DNA of 64,000 nucleotides from Nibribacter roseus (GCF_042662225.1 NZ_JBHSYQ010000008.1:248001-312000), one strand, 5' to 3'. Counted from the stretch's first letter, positions 7,554 through 16,965 are shown. A program made the numbers and translations. The notes: generated by a model from the sequence alone, not told the origin.

Positions 7554-10500
7554 ATGAACCAGGTCGATGAGTTGAATAAAGGGCTCTATACACCCGAGCT
7601 AGAGCATGACTCCTGCGGGGTAGGCAGTGTAGTAAATCTGGACGGACAGAAGAACCACGCCACCGTAAAAGATGCCCTGACCATGTTAAAGAACATGGAA
7701 CACCGCGGAGCTACCGGCAGTGACCCCGAGACGGGCGATGGAGCCGGCATATTAGTGCAGCTACCCCATGAATTTTTTAAAAAAGAATTAGCCGAGTTTG
7801 CCATTACCCTCCCCCCTGAAGGCAGTTACGGCGTAGGCATGGTTTTCTTTCCGGCCGTGTATGAGGTGCGGGAGAAATCGCGTAAAATTCTGAACACGTG
7901 TCTGCGGAAGCTAGGCCTGAGCCTCATTGGCTACCGTTTAGTACCAGTAAACGGCCAGGTACCCGGCCACGGCGCCAAAGCGGTGGAGCCGTATATTGAG
8001 CAGGTGTTTGTGCAGCCAGTTGATCCCAGCATCAAAGGCGAAGACCTGGAGCGCAAGCTGTTTGTGCTGCGCAACCTCATCAGCAACGAAACCCATAAGA
8101 GCGTACGCGGCGAGAACGGCACTTTCTATATTGCCTCTTTCTCATCGCGCACTATTATATATAAAGGCCAGCTGAAAACAGATCAGCTCGAGAAATACTA
8201 CCACGACCTGCGCCACCCTGAATTTAAATCGGCCATAGCCGTGGTGCACTCCCGTTTCTCTACTAACACTTTCCCGAACTGGCGTTTGGCGCAGCCGTTC
8301 CGTTTTATAGCGCACAACGGTGAAATCAACACTATCCGGGGGAACGTGAACAAAATGAAATCGAAGGAAGCCCTTATGTCCTCTCCCCTGTTCACTGAGG
8401 AGGAGATGAAGTGGCTCATTCCTATTACCAATCCAGATGATTCTGATTCGGCTAATCTGGACGCCTTGGTAGAGCTGTTGACACTTTCTGGACGTCCGTT
8501 GCCACACGTCATGATGATGCTGGTACCCGAGGCCTGGCAGGACAATCCGCACATGGATACCTACCGCAAGGCATTCTATAAATACCACGCTTCCATGATG
8601 GAGCCTTGGGATGGCCCCGCTGCTCTTTTCTTCACCGATGGAACCCAGATAGGCGCCACGCTTGACCGGAATGGACTGCGTCCGGTACGGTATTGCGTTA
8701 CAAAATCAGGACGCTTGATCATGGCTTCTGAGGCCGGTGCTTTGACTGTTGACCCTAAAGATGTGATCAAACGGGGCCGCCTCCAGCCGGGTAAAATGCT
8801 GCTCGCTGACATTTCTCAAAACCGCATTTTTGAGGATGAGGAAATCAAAGGAATGGTGTGCAACGACAAGCCATATTATGAGTGGCTGCAGAAAAACCGA
8901 ATCAAACTTCGTCTTCGCCCTGAGCCTAAAGTGCTGTTGCAGCCTTGCACCCCAGAGGAGTTGCGTCAGCGCCAAAAAGCCTACGGCTACACTCGTGAAG
9001 ACCTGAAGATGATTGTGGAACCAATGGCTGCCTCGGGCTACGAGCCAGTAGGAAGCATGGGTTCTGATTCTCCGTTAGCTGTTTTATCGCGCCAGAGCCA
9101 GCATATTTCCAACTACTTCAAGCAGTTCTTCGCGCAGGTAAGTAACCCACCTATTGACTCTATTCGGGAGCGTTTGGTCATGTCTTTGTTCACCCGCTTG
9201 GGTGAGTCCCGCAATATTCTGGATGAAACGGAGCTCCACAGCCGCCAGGTGCACATTTCGCAGCCGGTATTGGATCCAGTAGAATTCCAGAAACTGGTGT
9301 TCCTGAAGGAAGAAGGCTTTGAACACGAAAAAATAGACGCCACGTTCTCTACCCGGGAGACCGGTAACCTGCAGCGCGAAATAGACCGCATCTGCGCCGA
9401 GGCTGAGGCTGCGGTACGCGCGGGCAAGAAAATATTGATTATCTCTAACCGCAATATTCAGGAGCAGCGGGCGGCAATTCCGTCATTGCTTGCGGTTGGA
9501 GCCATACACCATCACCTCATTGAGAAGCGCATCAGAACCAAAGCGGGTCTGGTAGTAGAAGCCGGTGATGCTTGGGAGACCCACCATTTCGCCACTATTG
9601 TTGGCTATGGTGCCAGTGCCGTATATCCGTTCCTGGTGTACGACAACATCAAAAGCTTACATGACCAGCAGAAACTGGACAACAGCCAGCCCTATACCTA
9701 TTACTTCCAGAACTTTATTAAGGCAGTAGATAACGGCCTATTGAAGATCTTATCTAAGATGGGCATCAGCACGCTGCAGTCATACCAGAGCTCTCAGATA
9801 TTTGAGATTCTGGGCTTAGGGCAGGAAGTGATTGAGAAATGCTTCAGAGGCACCGTGAACCGCTTGGAAGGCTTGAACTTCGAAGACCTGGAGCGTGAGG
9901 CCTTGACAAAACACGAATCAGCGTTCCCAGATCTGGAGAACCTGCTGGAGTCCGGCGGTTTCTACCAGTGGCGCCGCGACGGTGAGGAGCACCTGCTATC
10001 CCCAAAGGTGATTCACCTACTGCAGAAATCGACTCGTCTGAATGACTTTATGTTGTACAAAGAGTACTCTAAGGCTATTCGGGAACACCATCAATCTACG
10101 ATCACGCTCCGAAACTTGTTTGAGTTCCGTAAGCGTCAGTCGGTACCGTTAGAGGAAGTGGAGCCGGTTTCGGCTATCATGAAGCGCTTTGCGACGGGTG
10201 CCATGTCTTTCGGCTCTATTTCTTATGAGGCACACAGCACACTGGCCATTGCCATGAACCGCATTGGCGGCAAGAGCAACAGCGGCGAGGGCGGCGAAGA
10301 CGAAGCACGTTACATCAAGCGCCCGAACGGCGATTCTGAACGATCACGCGTGAAGCAGGTGGCCTCGGGCCGCTTTGGCGTAACCAGCCATTATTTGGCC
10401 AACGCCGATGAAATCCAGATTAAGGTTGCCCAGGGCGCTAAGCCTGGCGAGGGCGGTCAGCTGCCCGGCCATAAAGTAGATCATTGGATTGCCCGTGTGC

Positions 10501-12056
10501 GGTGCTCTACTCCAGGCGTAGGCTTAATTTCACCTCCTCCGCACCACGATATTTACTCCATTGAAGATTTAAAGCAATTAATTTTCGACCTGAAGAACGC
10601 AAACCCTAAAGCCCGAATCAACGTGAAGTTAGTGGCTGAAGCGGGCGTAGGAACCATTGCTTCGGGTGTGGCCAAGGCCAAAGCTGACGCTATTATGATT
10701 TCTGGGGCCGATGGCGGAACGGGCGCGAGTCCGCTGAGCTCTATCCGTCACACAGGTCTGCCTTGGGAAATTGGTTTAGCTGAGGCGCACCAGACACTTA
10801 TCAAGAACAACCTGCGGAGCAGGGTAACATTGCAAACTGACGGAAAGATATTAACCGGACAAGACCTTGTAGTTGCCACCTTGTTAGGAGCCGAGGAATA
10901 TGGTGTAGCTACTGCCGCATTGATTGTGGAAGGCTGTATAATGATGCGCAAGTGTCATTTGAATACCTGCCCGGTAGGTGTGGCTACGCAAGATCCTGAG
11001 TTGCGCAAACTCTTCACCGGCGACCCTGACCATGTGGTAAACCTGTTCACGTTCCTGGCTATGGAAATGCGGCAGATTATGGCGCAACTGGGCTTCCGGA
11101 CGGTCAACGAGATGGTGGGCCAGTCGCAGATTCTGAAAATCAGAACCGACCTGAACCACTGGAAACTGAAGAACCTGGACCTGTCTCCTATCTTGCACCA
11201 GGAGTATGTTCCTAAAAACGTAGGTACGTTCAAGCAGATTGAGCAAGACCACGAAATCAGCAAAGTGCTGGACAAAAAGTTAATCCGTGACCTGAAGAAA
11301 GGCAACACAGATGTAGAGTACCGCATCATCAACGTGGACCGCTCGGTGGGCACCATGTTATCTTTTGAAATCTCGAAGAACTTCGGGAAGCATGGGTTGC
11401 CGGAAGATACTTTTAACACCACTTTCTACGGCTCGGCTGGGCAAAGCTTTGGGGCATTTTTGGCTCCGGGTATTACCTTCCGCCTGCGCGGCGAAGCCAA
11501 CGACTATTTGGGCAAAGGACTTTCTGGCGGGAAAATCATACTTCAGCCTTTTCAGGATTGCCAGTACCTGGCGCATGAGAACATCATTACGGGCAACGTG
11601 GCGCTCTACGGCGCTACCTCGGGTAAAGTGTATATCAACGGTTTGGCCGGTGAGCGTTTCTGCGTGCGGAATTCAGGAGCCGAAGCCGTAGTGGAGGGCA
11701 TAGGAGACCACGGCTGTGAGTACATGACCGGCGGAAAGGTGCTGGTATTGGGTGCCATTGGTAAGAACTTTGCGGCAGGTATGAGCGGCGGAATTGCTTA
11801 CCTCTACGCCCCTGACCCAAGCCACGTGGAGCAATGTAACTTAGACATGGTTGGCTTGGAAGCACCAGAGGCGGAAGATCTTGTCTGGATTGAGCAGAAG
11901 CTGCAGGAGCACTTAACTTACACCGGAAGCGTACTGGCACAAGAATTCCTGACCAACTGGGAAACGCACCGTCTGCACTTCCTGAAAGTGATGCCGCACG
12001 ACCTGAAAAAGGCGCTGCAAGTAAAAGAAACTGAAACCGAAAAAGTACTGGCGTAA
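7554..12056 (+). CDS. gltB: Glutamate synthase large (alpha) subunit
   Basis: This 1500-residue enzyme transfers the amide nitrogen of glutamine to 2-oxoglutarate, making two glutamates. The N-terminal class II amidotransferase domain starts at Cys21 in HDSCGVG. That cysteine becomes the N-terminal nucleophile after removal of a 20-residue propeptide, as in known GltB. A central domain follows, then the FMN-binding synthase domain with GAMSFGSIS and ISGADGGTGASP. The 3Fe-4S cluster cysteines are C1128, C1134 and C1139 (CIMMRKCHLNTCPVG). The C-terminal GXGXG beta-helix domain runs from about 1240 to 1460. The length is normal. The stop codon overlaps the start of gltD by one base, pointing to translational coupling. 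Confidence 0.97.
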   Translation: MNQVDELNKGLYTPELEHDSCGVGSVVNLDGQKNHATVKDALTMLKNMEHRGATGSDPETGDGAGILVQLPHEFFKKELAEFAITLPPEGSYGVGMVFFPAVYEVREKSRKILNTCLRKLGLSLIGYRLVPVNGQVPGHGAKAVEPYIEQVFVQPVDPSIKGEDLERKLFVLRNLISNETHKSVRGENGTFYIASFSSRTIIYKGQLKTDQLEKYYHDLRHPEFKSAIAVVHSRFSTNTFPNWRLAQPFRFIAHNGEINTIRGNVNKMKSKEALMSSPLFTEEEMKWLIPITNPDDSDSANLDALVELLTLSGRPLPHVMMMLVPEAWQDNPHMDTYRKAFYKYHASMMEPWDGPAALFFTDGTQIGATLDRNGLRPVRYCVTKSGRLIMASEAGALTVDPKDVIKRGRLQPGKMLLADISQNRIFEDEEIKGMVCNDKPYYEWLQKNRIKLRLRPEPKVLLQPCTPEELRQRQKAYGYTREDLKMIVEPMAASGYEPVGSMGSDSPLAVLSRQSQHISNYFKQFFAQVSNPPIDSIRERLVMSLFTRLGESRNILDETELHSRQVHISQPVLDPVEFQKLVFLKEEGFEHEKIDATFSTRETGNLQREIDRICAEAEAAVRAGKKILIISNRNIQEQRAAIPSLLAVGAIHHHLIEKRIRTKAGLVVEAGDAWETHHFATIVGYGASAVYPFLVYDNIKSLHDQQKLDNSQPYTYYFQNFIKAVDNGLLKILSKMGISTLQSYQSSQIFEILGLGQEVIEKCFRGTVNRLEGLNFEDLEREALTKHESAFPDLENLLESGGFYQWRRDGEEHLLSPKVIHLLQKSTRLNDFMLYKEYSKAIREHHQSTITLRNLFEFRKRQSVPLEEVEPVSAIMKRFATGAMSFGSISYEAHSTLAIAMNRIGGKSNSGEGGEDEARYIKRPNGDSERSRVKQVASGRFGVTSHYLANADEIQIKVAQGAKPGEGGQLPGHKVDHWIARVRCSTPGVGLISPPPHHDIYSIEDLKQLIFDLKNANPKARINVKLVAEAGVGTIASGVAKAKADAIMISGADGGTGASPLSSIRHTGLPWEIGLAEAHQTLIKNNLRSRVTLQTDGKILTGQDLVVATLLGAEEYGVATAALIVEGCIMMRKCHLNTCPVGVATQDPELRKLFTGDPDHVVNLFTFLAMEMRQIMAQLGFRTVNEMVGQSQILKIRTDLNHWKLKNLDLSPILHQEYVPKNVGTFKQIEQDHEISKVLDKKLIRDLKKGNTDVEYRIINVDRSVGTMLSFEISKNFGKHGLPEDTFNTTFYGSAGQSFGAFLAPGITFRLRGEANDYLGKGLSGGKIILQPFQDCQYLAHENIITGNVALYGATSGKVYINGLAGERFCVRNSGAEAVVEGIGDHGCEYMTGGKVLVLGAIGKNFAAGMSGGIAYLYAPDPSHVEQCNLDMVGLEAPEAEDLVWIEQKLQEHLTYTGSVLAQEFLTNWETHRLHFLKVMPHDLKKALQVKETETEKVLA

Positions 12057-13510
12057 TGGGAAAACCAGATGGATTCTTAAAATATAACCGTGAACTGCCT
12101 GGTACCCGCGACCCGAAAGCACGCGTTAACGACTCTAACGAGATCTACCTTCCTTTTCCAGAGGAAAAAACAAAAATACAGGCTACCCGCTGCATGGACT
12201 GCGGCGTTCCTTTCTGCCACAACGGCTGTCCGCTGGGCAACCTCATTCCGGATTTCAACGATGCGGTTTCTGAGGGTGATTGGGAGCGGGCCATCAGAGT
12301 GTTGTACAGCACCAACAACTTCCCTGAGTTCACCGGCCGCATTTGCCCCGCCCCTTGCGAGAGCAGCTGCGTGTTGTCCATCAACAAACCAGCAGTGGCT
12401 ATTGAGCACATTGAGAAATCAATAGCTGAAAAGTCTTTTGAACTTGGTCTGGTTAAACCTCAACAGCCTGCTTACCGCACCGGCAAAAAAGTAGCCATTG
12501 TAGGCTCCGGACCAGCTGGGTTGGCCGCTGCGGCTCAGCTGAACCAAGCGGGTCATAAGGTAACGGTGTACGAAAAAGACGAGAAAGCCGGCGGCTTGCT
12601 CCGCTACGGTATTCCGGATTTCAAACTGGAGAAGTGGGTAATTGACCGCCGCTTAGCTGTTTTGGAAGAAGAAGGCATCCGCTTCAAATTCAACCGCAAC
12701 ATTGGGCAGGAAACTACCCTCAAAAAATTGTACCGCAAGTATGACGCGGTTTTACTGGCCATTGGCTCTACCAAGCCCCGCGCCATTTCTATTCCGGGTA
12801 ACCACCTCAAAGGCATTCATTTCGCCATGGACTACTTGGGTCTACAGAACCGCCGGGTAGACGGTGCTCAAATTGCTCCGGAAAGTGACATCAACGCCTT
12901 CGGGAAACATGTGCTAGTGATTGGCGGTGGTGACACGGGGTCTGACTGCGTAGGTACGGCCAACCGTCAGTTTGCCAAATCAATCACGCAGCTGCAATAC
13001 CGCTACATGCCCAGCACTGAACGGCACCCCACTAACCCTTGGCCAGAGTGGCCCACCACGTTCTCTTCTTCCTCGTCACATGAGGAAGGCTGCGAGCGTA
13101 GCTGGGGCTGGCTGAACAAAGAGTTCATTGCCGATGAGAACGGGAACGTGAAGGGACTGCGGGTAGTGGAGCTGGAGTGGAAAAACCAAAGTGAGTACAC
13201 TGAGAAACCAAACAGCGAAAAGATCCTGCCCTGCGACCTGGCTCTGATTGCCATTGGTTACGAGCGTCCGGAGCACGATGCCTTCATGGCCAACTTCAAG
13301 TTTGAATTTGATCGCCGCGGTAACTTCAAGCTGGACAACTGGCAAACCAACGTCCCTGGGGTTTTCTCCGCCGGCGACGCCTGCCGTGGCCAGTCTTTGG
13401 TGGTTTGGGCCATTTCTGACGGACGTGAAGCCGCAAGAGCTATAGATATCTACTTGATGGGTGAATCAGAATTGCCGAGCAAAGAGCTGTCGAAGTACCA
13501 GTTGTTTTAG
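12056..13510 (+). CDS. gltD: Glutamate synthase small (beta) subunit
   Basis: This 484-residue subunit takes electrons from NAD(P)H and passes them through FAD and iron-sulfur clusters to GltB. The N-terminal cluster-binding cysteines appear in RCMDCGVPFCHNGCPLG and RICPAPCESSC. The FAD site is VAIVGSGPAGLAAA (about residue 143), and the NAD(P)H-binding site is VLVIGGGDTGSDC (about residue 286). The C-terminal FAD motif is GVFSAGDACRGQSLVVWAI. The ATG overlaps the gltB stop (TAATG), so the two genes form one operon. The operon is closed by a hairpin terminator at 13563-13597. Confidence 0.97.
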   Translation: MGKPDGFLKYNRELPGTRDPKARVNDSNEIYLPFPEEKTKIQATRCMDCGVPFCHNGCPLGNLIPDFNDAVSEGDWERAIRVLYSTNNFPEFTGRICPAPCESSCVLSINKPAVAIEHIEKSIAEKSFELGLVKPQQPAYRTGKKVAIVGSGPAGLAAAAQLNQAGHKVTVYEKDEKAGGLLRYGIPDFKLEKWVIDRRLAVLEEEGIRFKFNRNIGQETTLKKLYRKYDAVLLAIGSTKPRAISIPGNHLKGIHFAMDYLGLQNRRVDGAQIAPESDINAFGKHVLVIGGGDTGSDCVGTANRQFAKSITQLQYRYMPSTERHPTNPWPEWPTTFSSSSSHEEGCERSWGWLNKEFIADENGNVKGLRVVELEWKNQSEYTEKPNSEKILPCDLALIAIGYERPEHDAFMANFKFEFDRRGNFKLDNWQTNVPGVFSAGDACRGQSLVVWAISDGREAARAIDIYLMGESELPSKELSKYQLF

Positions 13511-13519
13511 TATTAGGTA

Positions 13520-13541
13520 AATCGTGTCAAGTAACACGATT
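13520..13541. promoter_or_regulatory. Short hairpin after gltD
   Basis: AATCGTGT and ACACGATT form an 8-bp stem around CAAGTA, nine bases after the gltD stop codon. It has no T tract and may stabilise the 3' end of the message ahead of the main terminator. Confidence 0.4.
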
Positions 13542-13562
13542 ACATTTTCCCTTCATTGTTTT

Positions 13563-13600
13563 AAGCCCCGTCTTTGCCATTTGGTGAGGCGGGGCTTTTC
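13563..13600 (+). terminator. Rho-independent terminator of gltBD
   Basis: AAGCCCCG at 13563 pairs with CGGGGCTT at 13590-13597, extended by weaker pairs and followed by TTCTTTTA. The stem lies about 50 bases after the gltD stop. Confidence 0.85.
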
Positions 13601-14074
13601 TTTTACTTCCACTTAATTAACTATGTTTTGGCGCTCCTATTCGAAAATGGAGGTAAAAACAGAAGCATCACATAACTGGAATGAGTCAAAACATCAACTA
13701 TAAAACTTTGATAGAAGCATCACATAGGCTTTCCAGCTGTTGCCCTCTTTAGTGAGGTATGCTTACTTCAATATTTGCGCATTCTATCAAAATAGAAATT
13801 GTTGCTTTAAGCCCATTTTTCAAAAAGTAGCTCTAAAACAGGAGAAACAACTCGGCTCAACACTCTTAAACTTCTTTTTATCGCTCTGGCAGCGGCAATC
13901 TGAAATTTCTTTCATGTTACAAACACTGCCAAAACTCTACTATTTTTAACACTCAAGAAACACAAAACAGCCTTACAAGCTTATAAAAAGCATTTTATAG
14001 TATTTAATACATGTTACAGAACTGCGTAAAGTTTCCTTCTTTAGAGAGCAAAACCTACCTACATTTGTTACATA
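13601..14074. other. Gene-poor intergenic stretch
   Basis: No supported gene. It holds two direct copies of AGAAGCATCACATA (13661-13674 and 13713-13726) and a P-type palindrome at 13804-13839. The 69-codon open frame at 13740-13949 runs through the palindrome and has no domain, so it is not called. Confidence 0.5.
13804..13839. repeat. Dispersed palindrome, P element copy 3
   Basis: GCTTTAAGCCCATTTTTC and GTAGCTCTAAAAC form a degenerate palindrome matching the family consensus, in the long spacer after gltBD. Confidence 0.6.
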
Positions 14075-14152
14075 CCTATTGACAACTGACGAAAGGAATC
14101 ATCCCCCTATCAGTCTTCCCCCCAGCTGATAATGATTCCTTTTGTCAATAGG
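14075..14152. repeat. Long imperfect inverted repeat with a 7-base bulge
   Basis: CCTATTGACA plus AAAGGAATCAT (14075-14102, interrupted by ACTGACG) is complementary over 21 bases to 14132-14152. An inner TATCAG/CTGATA pair (14108-14113 with 14126-14131) extends the stem. The structure ends 59 bases before the small gene at 14212. It has no T tract, so it is more like a leader structure or a decayed mobile repeat than a terminator. Confidence 0.65.
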
Positions 14153-14211
14153 CTTTCTAAAATTTCGCATTCCCTCAAACTATTCAACAAAACCAGATCA
14201 GAACGACCTGT

Positions 14212-14409
14212 ATGTCTTTCCTTCTTAAGCCATTCCCCTTTTCAAGGGTAGCACAAAAATCAAATACTAAGAAAAGCCTGAATAGGGATTATGTAGCTTC
14301 TGCTCTGCAAGGTGATGCAGATGATTTCTCAACCAAAGAGTTGGCAACCCTTACTCTACTGATTGGCCTCACTGTAATTTTGGTTCTGATTGTCTGCTAT
14401 GTACTATGA
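14212..14409 (+). CDS. Hypothetical small protein with one C-terminal membrane helix
   Basis: A 65-residue frame starting at ATG 14212. The first 40 residues are polar and basic, followed by KELATLTLL and a strongly hydrophobic stretch of about 20 residues to the end, which gives a tail-anchored layout. There is no clear Shine-Dalgarno site, which is common in Bacteroidota. The frame stands alone between a long inverted repeat upstream and a bidirectional terminator downstream. The compact soluble-plus-helix layout supports a real gene, but no family was recognised. Confidence 0.45.
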   Translation: MSFLLKPFPFSRVAQKSNTKKSLNRDYVASALQGDADDFSTKELATLTLLIGLTVILVLIVCYVL

Positions 14410-14591
14410 ACAAGCAGTGCTTAAATTAAGCATTCAAGTGATTATGTTCGGTAGAGACCAACTGCATTTGCCTTAATAAAGCATTTTAATATTATCACCT
14501 CAGCGTAATGCTCCTAAATAGTTATAGCCTTCATTCAGGACCACTACATCTTTTTTGCTCACTTTTTAAAATCTAAGGCTAAAACATCAAA

Positions 14592-14622
14592 AAAAGCCGC
14601 ACCTCAAAGAGGTGCGGCTTTT
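14592..14622. terminator. Bidirectional terminator
   Basis: AAAAGCCGCACCTC and GAGGTGCGGCTTTT form a perfect 14-bp stem with an AAA loop. A and T tracts on either side allow it to serve both the plus-strand small gene and the minus-strand DUF6600 gene that ends at 14647. Confidence 0.9.
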
Positions 14623-14646
14623 CGTCATTCATTATCGCATTTAAAC

Positions 14647-15996
14647 TTAATTTCTACTGCCCCGGCTACTTTCCCTGCTGCGGGCTGGGGAAGACTCTTG
14701 CCTTAACGGTGCCTGCCGTGGAGTAACCTGACGTTGAGTCGGAGCTGGTGTTGGGCTTACCTCCTGCCTGCTTTGCCGAACCGGCTGCTGACGCTCCATT
14801 GTTCCCGTGCGGGTCTCAGTTGATCTGGCGGTTTCAGTTCTACCTGCTTCACTTCTGCTTCTTCGCCCGTAGCTGTCAGTGTCACCAGTGGTGGCTGGTG
14901 AGGTAGAAGCTGGGTATTGCCGCTGTCTTGTTGCCGGATACGTTTCGCCTCCGGTTTGAACAGGTGCTTCCTGGCTCCTGCGTGGGCGGAAGGTATCAGA
15001 ATTATCTGCATCAGGTTGGGTACGGGTGCTTCTTTCTCTAACTACGCGGCTAGGTGTCTCAGTGCCAGACTCAGTACGGCTTCTGCCATACTCTTCACGG
15101 CTTTCAGAAGTGCGAGTTTTGGTTATATCCTCGTTCGATTCTGTTAAACGTGTTCTGCCAGTAGTGCTGGAACGGTCTGTTCTGCTAGGAGATTCAACAG
15201 AGTTTGCCACTCTGGTACGGGTAGCACGGCTATCAGTTGCCTCAGCTCTGGCTGGAGCCTCTCTCCTTCTGGTTTCTACCTCAGGGCGGTAAATACGAAC
15301 AGAATTATCAGCAACGGCTGTTCTACCTGGGCGGCTGTCATTTTCTAACCGACGAACTTCTACTCTGCGGTTGGTGGCCCGTTCAATATCCTGGGTTCTG
15401 GGCCCGTAAACATATTTGCGGTTATCGCGCTCGTAATAGTTATTGATGATGGTGGTATTGTGGTAGATGTTCACTACCTGCGTACGCGGCACACAGTAGC
15501 TGTAAATGCGTGGGCTGGTTATGTACATGACTGGCACAAATACCCAGCGGGTTACAGGCACTACGTAGGTAACGCGTGGCCCCATGGGCGCCCAGCCGTA
15601 ATAGCCGTTGCTATGCCTCCAGTCTACCCAAGCCGGTCCCCATTCATTGCCAGGAACCCAAAGCCAGCCGTAAAAATCATCGTACATCCAGCGGCCGTAG
15701 TGGAACGGAGCCCAACCCCAGTCATAGTCAGATACCCAGGTATTGCCGTATTCGGTCATGACCCAGTGGCCACGGGTAGCGTAGGGCTGAAACCCCATCT
15801 CCACTCTTGGCGACCACACGTATCCGTAATCAGGATCATTGATCCAGCGGCCGTAAGGGCTCAGTTCATCATAAAACACTTGGAAGGAAACTCTCCCACC
15901 CGGAGGACCTGCCTGAGCCTGATTGCTGCTCAGTAGGCTAAAGACCATTAGCGCTATCACGCCAAGAGCCCCAATCTTTTGCATAAAAGTTTTCAT
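14647..15996 (-). CDS. Secreted DUF6600-type protein with Trp/Tyr-rich head and disordered Arg/Ser/Thr tail
   Basis: This 449-residue protein has a signal peptide of about 29 residues ending NQAQA. Residues 30-170 are very rich in Trp, Tyr, Gly and Pro with repeated units such as SPYGRWINDPDYGYVWSP, HYGRWMYDD and YGWLWVPGNEWGP, the pattern of DUF6600 proteins. From about residue 200 to the end it is low-complexity Arg/Ser/Thr/Glu/Gln/Pro and probably disordered. Its role is unknown, and it is probably periplasmic or surface-exposed. The gene is monocistronic: its 3' end abuts the terminator at 14592-14622, and a 1-kb spacer lies upstream. Confidence 0.8.
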   Translation of the reverse strand: MKTFMQKIGALGVIALMVFSLLSSNQAQAGPPGGRVSFQVFYDELSPYGRWINDPDYGYVWSPRVEMGFQPYATRGHWVMTEYGNTWVSDYDWGWAPFHYGRWMYDDFYGWLWVPGNEWGPAWVDWRHSNGYYGWAPMGPRVTYVVPVTRWVFVPVMYITSPRIYSYCVPRTQVVNIYHNTTIINNYYERDNRKYVYGPRTQDIERATNRRVEVRRLENDSRPGRTAVADNSVRIYRPEVETRRREAPARAEATDSRATRTRVANSVESPSRTDRSSTTGRTRLTESNEDITKTRTSESREEYGRSRTESGTETPSRVVRERSTRTQPDADNSDTFRPRRSQEAPVQTGGETYPATRQRQYPASTSPATTGDTDSYGRRSRSEAGRTETARSTETRTGTMERQQPVRQSRQEVSPTPAPTQRQVTPRQAPLRQESSPARSRESSRGSRN

Positions 15997-16560
15997 ATAA
16001 CTACTTATCTGTGTTAAGCTTGATAGTCCGGGAGATGTAGCTACTCAGCCTAACGGTGAAACGAAAGAAATAGTAAGGTCACTTATCTCTTAGTAACCAA
16101 ACATCTTGCCAAAACATATATTTTCTACTATAGAAGAATAATATATCTACAACTGCAAACACAAATTACTTATAAACAACTATTTACTAACTACCGTTGC
16201 TTATAGATTTAGTTACATCATGATGACTGTGAATCTAATATAAGCTTGAATAAGCTCTTAGTCACATCTAATAATTTCCCGTAGAATGAGCAAAGAAACT
16301 CGGGGTAAAACCAATAACTTACCGATTTGAATTTTACTATTTTTTTGAGTGAATTTTTAAACCCAAGCAAATGTTCTCTCTCATAGAAATACCTTACAAT
16401 GGAGAAGATGATTTTTCATTTCTCAGCTGTTTGGCTATTCTCGTGAGAATCTTGCAGCCGTACCGGAACAATTCATAAGTTTTTATAAAAATTTCCGTTA
16501 TTAGTGAGGTCATTATTACGACAGCCAACGTAGTACCTAGTTGAAACCTTTAGCCAAGGC
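15997..16560. other. Intergenic region upstream of the DUF6600 gene, no supported gene
   Basis: An A/T-rich region containing the promoter side of the minus-strand DUF6600 gene. A 35-codon frame at 16371-16478 on the plus strand was considered and not called. No repeat family of the window occurs here. Confidence 0.4.
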
Positions 16561-16590
16561 TTTGACTTTTTTGTTTAACTTTAAACTTTG
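16561..16590 (+). promoter_or_regulatory. Possible promoter of the 36-residue gene
   Basis: TTTG at 16561-16564 and AAACTTTG at 16583-16590 are separated by 18 bases, close to the Bacteroidota TTTG/TAnnTTTG pattern with one mismatch. The start codon follows 18 bases later. Confidence 0.35.
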
Positions 16591-16608
16591 ACTTACTTAG
16601 AAACTCTC

Positions 16609-16719
16609 ATGTCTACAACAATAAAAATAACACTTGCCGAACTACTGAAAGAATTGGTGTCTAAGTTGAGGGGCTCTACACTACAACCAATACCAGTGCC
16701 GGTTCGCAACAACAGATAA
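16609..16719 (+). CDS. Candidate 36-residue small protein, amphipathic helix plus Pro/Val tail
   Basis: ATG at 16609 opens a 36-codon frame ending at TAA 16717-16719. Residues 4-21 (TIKITLAELLKELVSKLR) would form an amphipathic basic helix, and the tail PIPVPVRNNR is proline-rich and basic. A promoter-like pair lies just upstream (16561-16590), and a perfect 15-bp hairpin lies 60 bases after the stop (16780-16821), so the frame sits inside a plausible transcription unit. No family was recognised. A regulatory peptide, a membrane-active peptide, or an RNA that merely contains a short frame are all possible. Confidence 0.4.
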   Translation: MSTTIKITLAELLKELVSKLRGSTLQPIPVPVRNNR

Positions 16720-16779
16720 ATTCCCTAAAACAGCTACCATACCATCTTCGGCTGAACAACAAAAACATTTATTACACTT

Positions 16780-16821
16780 AACAGCAATGAGCCGTTCTTA
16801 CATGATCGGCTCATTGCTGTT
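16780..16821 (+). terminator. Strong hairpin, probable terminator of the small-protein unit
   Basis: AACAGCAATGAGCCG (16780-16794) pairs perfectly over 15 bases with 16807-16821 around a 12-base loop. The 3' side runs into TTTA, a weak T tract. Confidence 0.65.
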
Positions 16822-16929
16822 TATGGCCAATTTTTTGGAAAACAGTCTAAAAACGCGCTTTTATTTCATTTGCCAGCAAAACCTTCTATTTTAGCGACCT
16901 ATTTCATAGACGAAATAATTAAAAAAATT

Positions 16930-16951
16930 TAGTTCTTAAAGTTAAGAACTA
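16930..16951. promoter_or_regulatory. Operator 1 of the GbsR/MarR-regulated efflux locus
   Basis: TAGTTCTTAA and TTAAGAACTA form a perfect 10-bp inverted repeat around AG, just upstream of the -7 box at 16966. The same outer heptamers at the same 22-bp span recur at 17489-17510 before the tolC-like gene. This makes it a strong candidate binding site for the regulator encoded at 17007. Confidence 0.7.
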
Positions 16952-16965
16952 AAGAAACAAATATC

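Noticed and set aside
13661..13726. Two direct AGAAGCATCACATA repeats considered as iterons or a phage attachment pair
   Set aside because: Only two copies, with no replication or integrase gene nearby.
13740..13949. A 69-codon open frame in the spacer after gltD
   Set aside because: It runs through a P-type palindrome and has no domain, ribosome site or conserved-looking pattern.
16371..16478. A 35-codon open frame (MFSLIEIPYNGEDDFSFL...)
   Set aside because: There is no promoter or terminator context, unlike the frame at 16609, so it was judged chance but not excluded.
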